From Acidiparvus fluvialis (GTDB lineage: Bacteria > Acidobacteriota > Holophagae > Holophagales > Holophagaceae): a stretch of DNA of 6,027 nucleotides. Both the position numbers and the translations under genes were made by a program. The stretch is taken from the NCBI GenBank assembly GCA_041263285.1, contig JBFSVS010000037.1:1-6027 (forward strand). Reading direction: 5' to 3'. The stretch's first letter is position 1, and the number at the start of each line of letters is the position of its first letter. The notes beneath the pieces were generated by a model. The model did no database searches. It had not been told where the DNA came from and saw nothing but the letters and a program-made list of their open reading frames with translations. This document shows, piece after piece, positions 1-6,017 of this stretch.

Positions 1-573
1 CTCGGGACGTACCTTTTTAATCGTGTAAGAAATGAAAAAGAAGATGGACGATACGGTGAGATTAAGCGGAACTGGAAAACGAATTTACCCCTCAAATTTT
101 TTCTTTTCTTTCAGGTTCAAGCACTATTGGATGTCATCCTTTCCATTCCTTTCCTTGTGATGGTCCAAGATTCCCGAGAAGATCTTCAGTGGACTCACTG
201 GTTAGCCCTGAGCATTTGGGTGATCTCGATGGTAGGCGAGGCCGTTGCGGATCGGCAATTGGCCCATTTTAAATCAAATATAGATCACAAGGGTCAAACC
301 TGCCGACAAGGGCTGTGGCGCTATTCGAGGCACCCCAATTATTTTTTTGAATGGTTGATCTGGGTGGCTTTTGCCCTGATGGCCATTCCATCTCCCGGAG
401 GTTATTGGTCTTTAATCTGCCCGGCTCTCATGCTTTATTTCCTTCTTCGCGTGACGGGAATTCCCGCGACGGAAGCTCAAAGTTTGCGAAGCCGACCAGA
501 GGACTATCGACGCTACCAAGAAGAGACTTCTATGTTTATTCCTTGGTTTCCAAAGAAAGGGATCTCTTCATGA
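1..573 (+). CDS. DUF1295 family membrane protein (steroid 5-alpha-reductase/ICMT-like), 5' partial
   Basis: The reading frame is open from the first base to the TGA at 571-573, giving 190 visible residues. Family members are usually about 250-270 aa, so roughly the first 65-75 residues lie upstream. A TTG at 127 is not a credible start, because family-like sequence (EDGRYGEIKRNW, then FFLFFQVQALLDVILSIPF) precedes it in frame. Hydrophobic segments lie at visible residues about 33-55, 66-80, 118-130 and 134-151. The signature is GEAVADRQLAHFK (79-91) followed by GLWRYSRHPNYFFE (104-117), the ICMT/steroid-reductase-type cofactor-binding motif. The C-terminus has EDYRRYQEETSMFIPWFP, typical of the family end. 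Family knowledge suggests an integral inner-membrane enzyme, a putative reductase or methyltransferase acting on a lipid or isoprenoid-like substrate; the exact reaction is not established. It overlaps the following methyltransferase by 4 nt, implying joint expression and a shared pathway. Family assignment is firm; function is not. Confidence 0.9.
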   Translation, partial: LGTYLFNRVRNEKEDGRYGEIKRNWKTNLPLKFFLFFQVQALLDVILSIPFLVMVQDSREDLQWTHWLALSIWVISMVGEAVADRQLAHFKSNIDHKGQTCRQGLWRYSRHPNYFFEWLIWVAFALMAIPSPGGYWSLICPALMLYFLLRVTGIPATEAQSLRSRPEDYRRYQEETSMFIPWFPKKGISS

Positions 574-1604
574 ACTTGACCGATCAATTACTTCGCCGAG
601 GTTGGATACCCGATGGGTTAATTCGTTCTCAAATCAAGAGACTTATCCGCCTTCGTCTTAAAGACGAGTATGCCGGCGGAGTGGAGGCTGTTCATACTCG
701 CTTTCAAGCACGCCTCGTTGATTGGTCTCAGGGACCCATTGCCATCAATACGCAAGAGGCAAATGATCAGCATTATGAGGTGCCCCCTGCCTTCTTCCAA
801 AAAGTGCTGGGGCCTCATCTCAAATATTCATGTTGTTGGTTTGATAGTCCCCAGCAAAGTCTAGAATCGGCGGAACGAGCGATGCTACAGCGAACTTGTG
901 AGCGCGCAGATTTAGCGAATGGACAAAAGATTCTTGAGTTGGGTTGTGGGTGGGGCTCTCTTTCTCTATGGATGGCTGAACATTTTCCAAAGTCACAAAT
1001 TACGGCAGTCTCTAATTCAAAAGATCAGCGTCTCTATATCGAAGGCCAAGCCCTTCAAAGAGGTCTCTCCAATCTTACGGTTATCACTCAAGACATGAAC
1101 GCCTTTGAGATCGAAGAAACATTTGATCGCGTCGTTTCGGTCGAAATGTTTGAACATATGCGAAATCATCGAGCGCTGTTAGCTAAGATTTCCAAGTGGC
1201 TTAAGCCGCAAGGTAAATTATTTGTACATATCTTTACCCATCGGGACTTGACCTATCCCTACGAAGTAAAGGATGAGACGGATTGGATGGCCCAATATTT
1301 CTTTACCGGTGGAATGATGCCAAGTGATCACTATCTCCTGAGATTCCAAGATTCACTCAAACTCGAAGATCATTGGCGTGTTGGCGGCCTCCACTATGCC
1401 TATACTTCAGAGGCATGGCTTCAAAATCTCGATGCTAACTTCGATAGTTTAAAAAATTTATTTGCGACTTCCATGAGTCTTCCTGAAGCGGAACTTCAGT
1501 TAGCACGATGGAGAATATTTTTTATGTCTTGCGCGGAGTTATGGAAATACAGCGATGGTAATGAGTGGATCGTGTCTCATTACCGATTTCAGCGCCCTGC
1601 ATAA
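570..1604 (+). CDS. SAM-dependent methyltransferase, cyclopropane-fatty-acyl-phospholipid synthase superfamily (CNMT-like branch)
   Basis: This 344-aa protein starts at ATG 570, inside the ATGA that ends the upstream gene. AAAGGG at 556-561 is a Shine-Dalgarno 8 nt upstream. The frame stays open back to 351, but that part is out of frame within the upstream gene and is not coding. The order is: helical N-terminal region (1-60), QHYEVPPAFF (67-76), LKYSCCWF (84-91), SAM motif I ILELGCGWGS (121-130), SVEMFEHM (190-197), YFFTGGMMPS (243-252), and a C-terminal WRIFFMSCAELWKY segment (314-327). These match the Mycolic_acid_cyclopropane_synthase/CFA superfamily. The YSCCWF, EMFEHM and FFTGGMMPS patterns are most like coclaurine-N-methyltransferase-type proteins, where the Glu and His of EMFEH are catalytic. 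No signal peptide or membrane helix is seen, so it is probably cytoplasmic or membrane-peripheral. The likely role is transfer of a methyl or methylene group from SAM to an unsaturated acyl chain or a related acceptor. The substrate is inferred from the neighbouring DUF1295 gene, not shown. Confidence 0.93.
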   Translation: MNLTDQLLRRGWIPDGLIRSQIKRLIRLRLKDEYAGGVEAVHTRFQARLVDWSQGPIAINTQEANDQHYEVPPAFFQKVLGPHLKYSCCWFDSPQQSLESAERAMLQRTCERADLANGQKILELGCGWGSLSLWMAEHFPKSQITAVSNSKDQRLYIEGQALQRGLSNLTVITQDMNAFEIEETFDRVVSVEMFEHMRNHRALLAKISKWLKPQGKLFVHIFTHRDLTYPYEVKDETDWMAQYFFTGGMMPSDHYLLRFQDSLKLEDHWRVGGLHYAYTSEAWLQNLDANFDSLKNLFATSMSLPEAELQLARWRIFFMSCAELWKYSDGNEWIVSHYRFQRPA

Positions 1605-1688
1605 AAATTATATTTTATAGACATTACGAGATCGGTTTCTCTCAGTGTGCTTTTTAACTCATAATAAATAAGAAAGCAGGTTCTTCAG
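1605..1688 (+). promoter_or_regulatory. AT-rich intergenic gap, possible promoter region and leader of the ABC operon
   Basis: These 84 nt separate the lipid-enzyme pair from the exporter operon, whereas all other gene junctions in the window are 2 nt or overlapping. CATAAT at 1660-1665 is a 5/6 match to a sigma70 -10 box, but the matching -35 position (1637-1642, TTCTCT) is poor. TAGACA at 1618-1623 resembles a -35 box but has no -10 at the right distance. GCAGG at 1676-1680 is a modest ribosome-binding site 8 nt before ATG 1689. A GAGA/TCTC inverted repeat at about 1628-1641 has only a 4-bp stem, too weak to call a terminator. A promoter here is plausible from layout, but its exact position is uncertain. 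Confidence 0.25.
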
Positions 1689-2798
1689 ATGCCCACAAGT
1701 CCAAGTTCTCCAACTCGTTTTAAAAAAAGATTGCCTCTCGGATGGATCGTCTTGGGGTCAATATCGCTCGTCGGTCTCATCGCTTGGATGTTGTCTGAAG
1801 GAGCCGCACTTTCTGTGAGTACGAATACCCCGACGCTTTTTAAAAAAGGGACTCAAACCCCCTTGGTGACCGCGTCCGGTTATATCGTAGCTAGGACCCG
1901 TGCAACCCTCTCCAGCAAGGTTTTAGGTCGCGTCGCTTATCTCGGTGTTCAAGAGGGCAGTTTAGTATCGAAGGGCCAGGTCCTAGCTAAATTAGAATCA
2001 CCCGATATTGAGGCCTCCCGAAATGCTATTTTTTCCCAGGTTCACCAAGCCCAACAGGATTATGATCGAAGCGCTACGCTGCAGAAGTCAGGTTTTGAGA
2101 GTCCAGCAAACACCGAGCGACTTTTAAGTCAGCTGAATACCCTGAAAGCCCAACTAGCCTATCAGGACGCCCTGTTAGAAAGCATGACTTTAAAAGCCCC
2201 TTTCACAGGAATCGTGACGCAAAAACTCTCCGAGGTTGGTGAAACTGTCGCTCCCGGAAGTGCCGGTGGAGCGAATGCCATCAACGCCATTTTAGTGATG
2301 GCCGACTTTGATACCTTGGAAGTTGAAGTAGAAGTAAGTGAATCAGGAGTTGGGAAGCTCACTCCAGGAATGGCTACTGAAGTTCGAGTAGATGCGCTAG
2401 AAAAGAAGAAAGATAGTTCGATTTTAAAAGGCCATTTGCGAGCCATTTATCCAAGCTCCAATCGTCAGAAAGCTACCATCATCGTTCGCGTAGCCTTAGA
2501 TCAAAAGGACCCACTTTTGGTTCCCGACATGGGAGCCAAGGTAACTTTTTTAGGAGCTCCTTACCAAGAAGATGTTCTAGTGTTGGGGCGTGAGCAGGTT
2601 TACCGAGATCCTCAAACGTCCGAAAGTTTTACATGGGTAGTAGAGGATGGTCGTGCCACAAAAAAATCAATCTTAGTTCTCAATGCTGAAAATCCATTAG
2701 GTTACGAAATTTCAGGATTAATTCCCTCATCGCAACTCATTATTGCTCCCCCCGATAATCTAAAGCCAGGGCAAAAAGTCACCCCCAAGCGATTGTAG
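1689..2798 (+). CDS. HlyD/MacA-family periplasmic adaptor (membrane fusion protein) of ABC exporter
   Basis: This 369-aa protein starts at ATG 1689 after GCAGG. A basic N-terminus (RFKKR, 10-14) precedes one hydrophobic segment at about 18-34, which anchors it in the inner membrane with the rest in the periplasm. No lipobox Cys is seen. The first lipoyl half is SGYIVARTRATLSSKVLGRVAYLGVQEG onward (63-105, with GQVLAKLESPD). A helical hairpin spans about 107-166. The second lipoyl half contains LKAPFTGIVTQKLSEVGETVAPG (168-190). A beta-barrel domain follows at about 209-289 (LEVEVEVSES, PGMATEVRVDA), then a membrane-proximal domain to the end (LKPGQKV at 358-364). This is the standard adaptor architecture of MacA/HlyD-type tripartite pumps. 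The hairpin arms are only about 25-28 residues, shorter than I would expect for MacA. Its gene opens the operon and ends 2 nt before the ATPase. It probably couples the permease pair to the periplasm or an outer-membrane factor, but no TolC-like gene is present here. Confidence 0.93.
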   Translation: MPTSPSSPTRFKKRLPLGWIVLGSISLVGLIAWMLSEGAALSVSTNTPTLFKKGTQTPLVTASGYIVARTRATLSSKVLGRVAYLGVQEGSLVSKGQVLAKLESPDIEASRNAIFSQVHQAQQDYDRSATLQKSGFESPANTERLLSQLNTLKAQLAYQDALLESMTLKAPFTGIVTQKLSEVGETVAPGSAGGANAINAILVMADFDTLEVEVEVSESGVGKLTPGMATEVRVDALEKKKDSSILKGHLRAIYPSSNRQKATIIVRVALDQKDPLLVPDMGAKVTFLGAPYQEDVLVLGREQVYRDPQTSESFTWVVEDGRATKKSILVLNAENPLGYEISGLIPSSQLIIAPPDNLKPGQKVTPKRL

Positions 2799-2800
2799 CC

Positions 2801-3505
2801 ATGAGCCAACCAACTGCGCCGATCATTCACATTCAAAGTCTGGCGAAAAGTTATTTCCGAGAGACCCTTGAAATTCCTGTGCTCCAAGGACTGGACCTGG
2901 ATATTCCCGCGGGAGGCTTCTATGCCTTGATGGGGCCTAGCGGCTCAGGAAAAACAACCTTGCTCAACCTCATTGCGGGTATTGATCGACCCACGGGTGG
3001 TTTGCTTGAGGTATGTGGATCCAATTTAAATCAACTCAATGACGACGAACTGGCCTCTTGGAGAAACGAGAATATCGGTTTTATATTTCAGAATTATAAT
3101 TTGATCCCCGTCCTGAATGCCTTTGAAAATATTGAATTACCGTTACTTTTAACCTCGTTAACTCGAGCTCAGCGCAAAGAAAAAGTTGAGGAAGTTCTCT
3201 CATTGGTAAATTTGATGGATCGACGCGAAAATTATCCTAGGCAACTAAGCGGAGGACAAGAGCAGCGAGTTGCTATTGCACGTGCCATTGTCGGAAACCC
3301 TAAAGTTCTCGTTGCCGATGAGCCAACCGGTGCGCTTGACGCAAAGAATGCCGATGAAATTTTGGAAATGATGCAAAGGCTCAATGAAGAATTCGGTAAA
3401 ACTATTCTCATCGTCACTCATGATCCCAAAGCAGCTAATTGTGCTCGGCATCAGGTTCATCTTGAAAAAGGTATCCTCGATAAAACCGTGGAAGTAAATC
3501 GATGA
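2801..3505 (+). CDS. ABC transporter ATP-binding protein, MacB/LolD/FtsE type
   Basis: This is a 234-aa stand-alone nucleotide-binding domain starting at ATG 2801, 2 nt after the adaptor stop. No clear Shine-Dalgarno precedes it, so translation is probably coupled. All catalytic motifs are present: Walker A GPSGSGKT (45-52), Q-loop Gln97 in FIFQNYNLIPVLNAFENIELPL, signature LSGGQEQRVAIARA (149-162), Walker B VLVADEP (169-175) with catalytic Glu174, D-loop ALDA (178-181), and H-loop His207 in IVTHD. The NYNLIP...ENIELPLLL stretch is typical of the MacB/LolD/FtsE subfamily that partners with FtsX-fold permeases. The signature has Glu where Gln is most common (GGQEQ rather than GGQQQ), outside the core LSGGQ. 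It is expected to sit on the cytoplasmic face, dimerise and drive mechanotransmission by the two downstream permeases. The substrate cannot be inferred from this subunit. Confidence 0.97.
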   Translation: MSQPTAPIIHIQSLAKSYFRETLEIPVLQGLDLDIPAGGFYALMGPSGSGKTTLLNLIAGIDRPTGGLLEVCGSNLNQLNDDELASWRNENIGFIFQNYNLIPVLNAFENIELPLLLTSLTRAQRKEKVEEVLSLVNLMDRRENYPRQLSGGQEQRVAIARAIVGNPKVLVADEPTGALDAKNADEILEMMQRLNEEFGKTILIVTHDPKAANCARHQVHLEKGILDKTVEVNR

Positions 3506-4659
3506 AATTTCTTCATTTAGTATGGAAGTCCCTGATGCGTTCAAAACGTCGAACGTTTCTGATTTTATGTACACTCATCCTCTCGGTTTTTCTTATTACG
3601 ATTCTTCAATCTCTATTGGCAACGTTAGATGCGGTTTCCAACAAGCCGACAGAGGGTAATCGATTTGTGGTCAGGCATAAAAGTGGATTGACTCAATTTC
3701 TACCGATCAGTTATGGAGAATATTTGCGCCAACAACCGGAAGTCTTAGCCGTTGCAAATTCCCAGTGGTTTGGGGGCTATTACCAAGACCCCAAGAATTT
3801 CTTTGCTAATTTTGCCAATGATGAGACCACGATGTTTCAAGTGTTCTCTGACCGTATTTCTGGACTCACTGAAGCTGAAATCAAAGAGTATCAACGAGAC
3901 AGAAAGGGATGCATCGTTGGCCAAATTCTAGCTGATAAATACGGGTGGAAGGTTGGAGACACCATTCCTTTAACCGGAACTATTTTTCCGATGAGTCCCC
4001 AGCTCACTATTCGCGGCATCTTTAAAGGTCGCATGGCTTCCGAAGAGAATACGCTTTATTTTCACTACAAACTCCTTGAAGAAGGGGTCCAATTTATGAA
4101 GGGTAAGACCGGAGCTTTCTGGATTAAGACAAAAACATCGGATGACATTCCTCGTGTAGCCAATCGAATTGATACCCATTTTGCCAATTCACCGGTTGAA
4201 ACCATGAGTGAGGCTGAAAATGCTTTCTACCTCACTTTTGTTAAAATGTTAGGAAATATCGGAGCAATTATTCACGGTGTGACCATCGCCGTCCTGATTG
4301 CGATTACCATTGTGACGGTTGGAACGATGTCGATGGCTATTAAAGAGCGAACCACAGAGATTGCCGTTCTCCGGGCTATGGGTTTTAGTCGAGCACGTGT
4401 TCTTTTCCTTCTGATGGCCGAAGGACTCTTATTGGTTACCTTGGGCGGAGCCCTGGGTATAGGTCTAGCAAGTCTAGTCGCCAAAATTTTAAGAGAAATT
4501 CTTGGAAGCGCCCTCATTTTCCTTCAGGATTTTCGCTTAGCCAACGAGACTATTTTGTTATGCATGGGGATGGCCCTCATTATTGGGTTCATTTCAACAA
4601 TCATTCCGGCTCTTGCTGCTACCCGTAGACCTATCGTGGAAGGTCTCAGGGCACTGTGA
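3502..4659 (+). CDS. FtsX/MacB-type ABC permease, first subunit
   Basis: This 385-aa protein starts at ATG 3502, overlapping the ATPase stop by 4 nt (ATGA), with GGAAG at 3490-3494 as a ribosome-binding site. Topology is classic four-helix FtsX/MacB: TM1 about 18-41, a large periplasmic domain about 43-250 (MacB_PCD-like), TM2 253-278, TM3 299-327 and TM4 350-373. The cytoplasmic loop after TM2 has KERTTEIAVLRAMGFSRARV (281-300), the conserved coupling region that contacts the ATPase. The protein ends with the usual ATRRPIVEGLRAL tail. A distinctive periplasmic motif WFGGYYQDPKNFFANFA (89-105) is followed by VGQILADKYGWKVGD (139-153), a pattern I recall from a widespread but functionally uncharacterised MacB-like permease group. 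It differs clearly from the downstream permease, so the two probably form a heterodimer, as in LolCE, rather than a MacB homodimer. Substrate unknown. Confidence 0.95.
   Translation: MKFLHLVWKSLMRSKRRTFLILCTLILSVFLITILQSLLATLDAVSNKPTEGNRFVVRHKSGLTQFLPISYGEYLRQQPEVLAVANSQWFGGYYQDPKNFFANFANDETTMFQVFSDRISGLTEAEIKEYQRDRKGCIVGQILADKYGWKVGDTIPLTGTIFPMSPQLTIRGIFKGRMASEENTLYFHYKLLEEGVQFMKGKTGAFWIKTKTSDDIPRVANRIDTHFANSPVETMSEAENAFYLTFVKMLGNIGAIIHGVTIAVLIAITIVTVGTMSMAIKERTTEIAVLRAMGFSRARVLFLLMAEGLLLVTLGGALGIGLASLVAKILREILGSALIFLQDFRLANETILLCMGMALIIGFISTIIPALAATRRPIVEGLRAL
4648..4651 (+). promoter_or_regulatory. Ribosome-binding site choosing ATG 4659 over GTG 4656
   Basis: AGGG lies 7 nt before ATG 4659 but only 4 nt before the in-frame GTG at 4656. 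The spacing favours the ATG, which overlaps the previous stop by a single base (TGATG). The two choices differ by only one residue. Confidence 0.45.
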
Positions 4660-5888
4660 TGGTTCTTTTTGTGGGATTTATTCTCGTATTATTTGCTACT
4701 TATCTCGCCTGGCTCATTTATGCTGCGATTAAATTTCCGCTTCCCTTTGTCTATAATCTTCGATCTTTATGGGGGCGAAAATCGTCGACGTTAACCACCG
4801 CATCTGCCATCTCTTTAGTGGTCGCTATTTTTATTGTAGTTTTATCGTTAGCTCAGGGAATTTCTAAAGCGTTTGTAACTTCAGGCTTACCGAATCAAGC
4901 CCTAGTCATGAGGCCTAGTTCTCGTTTTGAACTCAATTCATCCATCACCCGGGACCAAGCCAGGATCATCAAATCTAATCCACTCGTAGCGAAAGACAAT
5001 ATGAACCCCATTGCATCAGCTGAAGTGATAGTCATTAAGCTTTTCAATAAATCGGACGGCGTAGGTTCCAATATCACAGTACGAGGCATGGAGGTCACGG
5101 GTAGAAGCATGCGTCCCCAGGTTAAATTAGTCTCGGGGCGCTGGTTTCAGCCAGGGCTTTCTGAAGTCACGGTTCCGGTAAAGATGCAACTAAGATTTCC
5201 TGAGTTAGTCGTGGGTCGTAGTTTTAAAATGGGTGGTCGCCAATGGGATATTGTTGGAACTTACGATGCCGCTGGTTCGTCTTTTGATTCTGAAATATGG
5301 AGCGATGTGAACGACGTAATGCAGGCGTTTAAACGAGAAACGTATTCAACTGTTTTAGTTCGATTACGCTCGGAAGATGACTTGGGATCCTTTACGCTTC
5401 AGATGGAGGAAGAGAAGCGACTCAAATTGGAAGCCGTGCCTGAGCGTTCCTATTTTAAAGAATTAACCAAGGCCGGAGACCCCATTCGTATTATCGGAAA
5501 TCTTATTACCGTTATTCTTTCGATCGGCGCCATGTTTTCAGCGATGAATACTATGTATGCTTCCGTAGCAAGTCGAACAAAAGAAATTGGTACGCTGCGA
5601 GCCTTGGGCTATCGGCGACGGGAAATTTTAGCGAGTTTTCAGTGGGAAGCGATCGCGCTCTGTGTTCTCGGGGGACTTGGGGGATCTTTGCTAAGTTTTC
5701 TAGCGGACGGAATTCAAACAGGGACGACAAGTTTTGACACCTTTAGCGACATCAGTTTTGCATTTACCATTACCCCTCGTCTTCTCGCCCAAGGACTTTT
5801 TTTTAGTGTGGGTATGGGTATACTTGGGGGCCTGCTACCAGCATGGCGAGCGTCAAATATCCCCCTCACAGAAGCCATGAAAGCCTAA
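4659..5888 (+). CDS. FtsX/MacB-type ABC permease, second subunit with extra N-terminal helix
   Basis: This is a 409-aa protein from ATG 4659 (410 aa if GTG 4656 is used). It has five predicted membrane segments rather than four. An extra helix at 2-24 is followed by a linker containing YNLRSLWGRKSSTLTTA (32-48), then the canonical TM1 at about 48-66, a periplasmic domain at about 70-278, TM2 279-303, TM3 328-349 and TM4 374-397. The conserved FtsX loop ASRTKEIGTLRALGYRRREI (304-323) follows TM2, and the tail LPAWRASNIPLTEAMKA is typical. The periplasmic domain has VRGMEVTGRSMRPQVKLVSGR (141-161) and FDSEIWSDV (209-217), features I associate with MacB-like partner permeases. It is not a duplicate of the upstream permease, which supports a heterodimeric transporter. 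It is the last gene of the four-gene exporter operon, with about 130 nt before the next start. The role of the extra helix is unknown. Confidence 0.95.
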   Translation: MVLFVGFILVLFATYLAWLIYAAIKFPLPFVYNLRSLWGRKSSTLTTASAISLVVAIFIVVLSLAQGISKAFVTSGLPNQALVMRPSSRFELNSSITRDQARIIKSNPLVAKDNMNPIASAEVIVIKLFNKSDGVGSNITVRGMEVTGRSMRPQVKLVSGRWFQPGLSEVTVPVKMQLRFPELVVGRSFKMGGRQWDIVGTYDAAGSSFDSEIWSDVNDVMQAFKRETYSTVLVRLRSEDDLGSFTLQMEEEKRLKLEAVPERSYFKELTKAGDPIRIIGNLITVILSIGAMFSAMNTMYASVASRTKEIGTLRALGYRRREILASFQWEAIALCVLGGLGGSLLSFLADGIQTGTTSFDTFSDISFAFTITPRLLAQGLFFSVGMGILGGLLPAWRASNIPLTEAMKA

Positions 5889-5916
5889 TTGGAGAGGCCT
5901 CATTGGTCTTTCATCC

Positions 5917-5945
5917 TTGATGAATCAGCGATTTCCACGTATTCT
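5917..5945 (+). promoter_or_regulatory. Candidate sigma70-like promoter for the downstream gene
   Basis: TTGATG (5917-5922) and TATTCT (5940-5945) are each 4/6 matches to the -35 and -10 consensus, with an ideal 17-nt spacer. Transcription would start near 5952, leaving a leader of about 65 nt before ATG 6018. The position, between the end of the operon and a new start with a good ribosome-binding site, fits, but matches of this quality occur often by chance. Confidence 0.25.
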
Positions 5946-6005
5946 AGAGAGTCCACAATGGGCAAGCCGTGAGCATCGTTCACGTGGGTTTACGGTCGGC
6001 CATAC

Positions 6006-6010
6006 AGGAG
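6006..6010 (+). promoter_or_regulatory. Shine-Dalgarno AGGAG before the edge gene
   Basis: A strong AGGAG lies 7 nt upstream of ATG 6018. It is the best ribosome-binding site in the window and is the main reason for calling a gene start at the right edge. Confidence 0.55.
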
Positions 6011-6017
6011 TCTCCCC

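Noticed and set aside
127..129. TTG at 127 as the start of the DUF1295 protein
   Set aside because: Family-like sequence continues in frame from base 1, so the gene starts upstream of the window.
351..569. In-frame 5' extension of the methyltransferase to 351 (417 aa)
   Set aside because: It lies fully inside the DUF1295 gene in another frame and encodes low-complexity, non-family sequence. The ATG at 570 has a Shine-Dalgarno and the usual family N-terminus.
1624..1656. Possible intrinsic terminator (GAGA...TCTC followed by a T-run)
   Set aside because: The stem is only 4 bp with low GC, and the T-run starts about 8 nt after it, so it is too weak to support.
2162..2446. 94-aa reverse-strand open frame inside the adaptor gene
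   Set aside because: It is antisense to a clear HlyD-family gene. Its Ser/Thr/Pro-rich, structureless translation is typical of a shadow frame.
3245..3574. 109-aa reverse-strand open frame across the ATPase-permease junction
   Set aside because: It is antisense to two well-supported genes, has no recognisable domain and has no ribosome-binding context.
5965..5990. Inverted repeat CGTGA...TCACG as a terminator or operator
   Set aside because: It is a 5-bp stem with no following T-tract, is easily found by chance, and lies in the presumed leader of the next gene.
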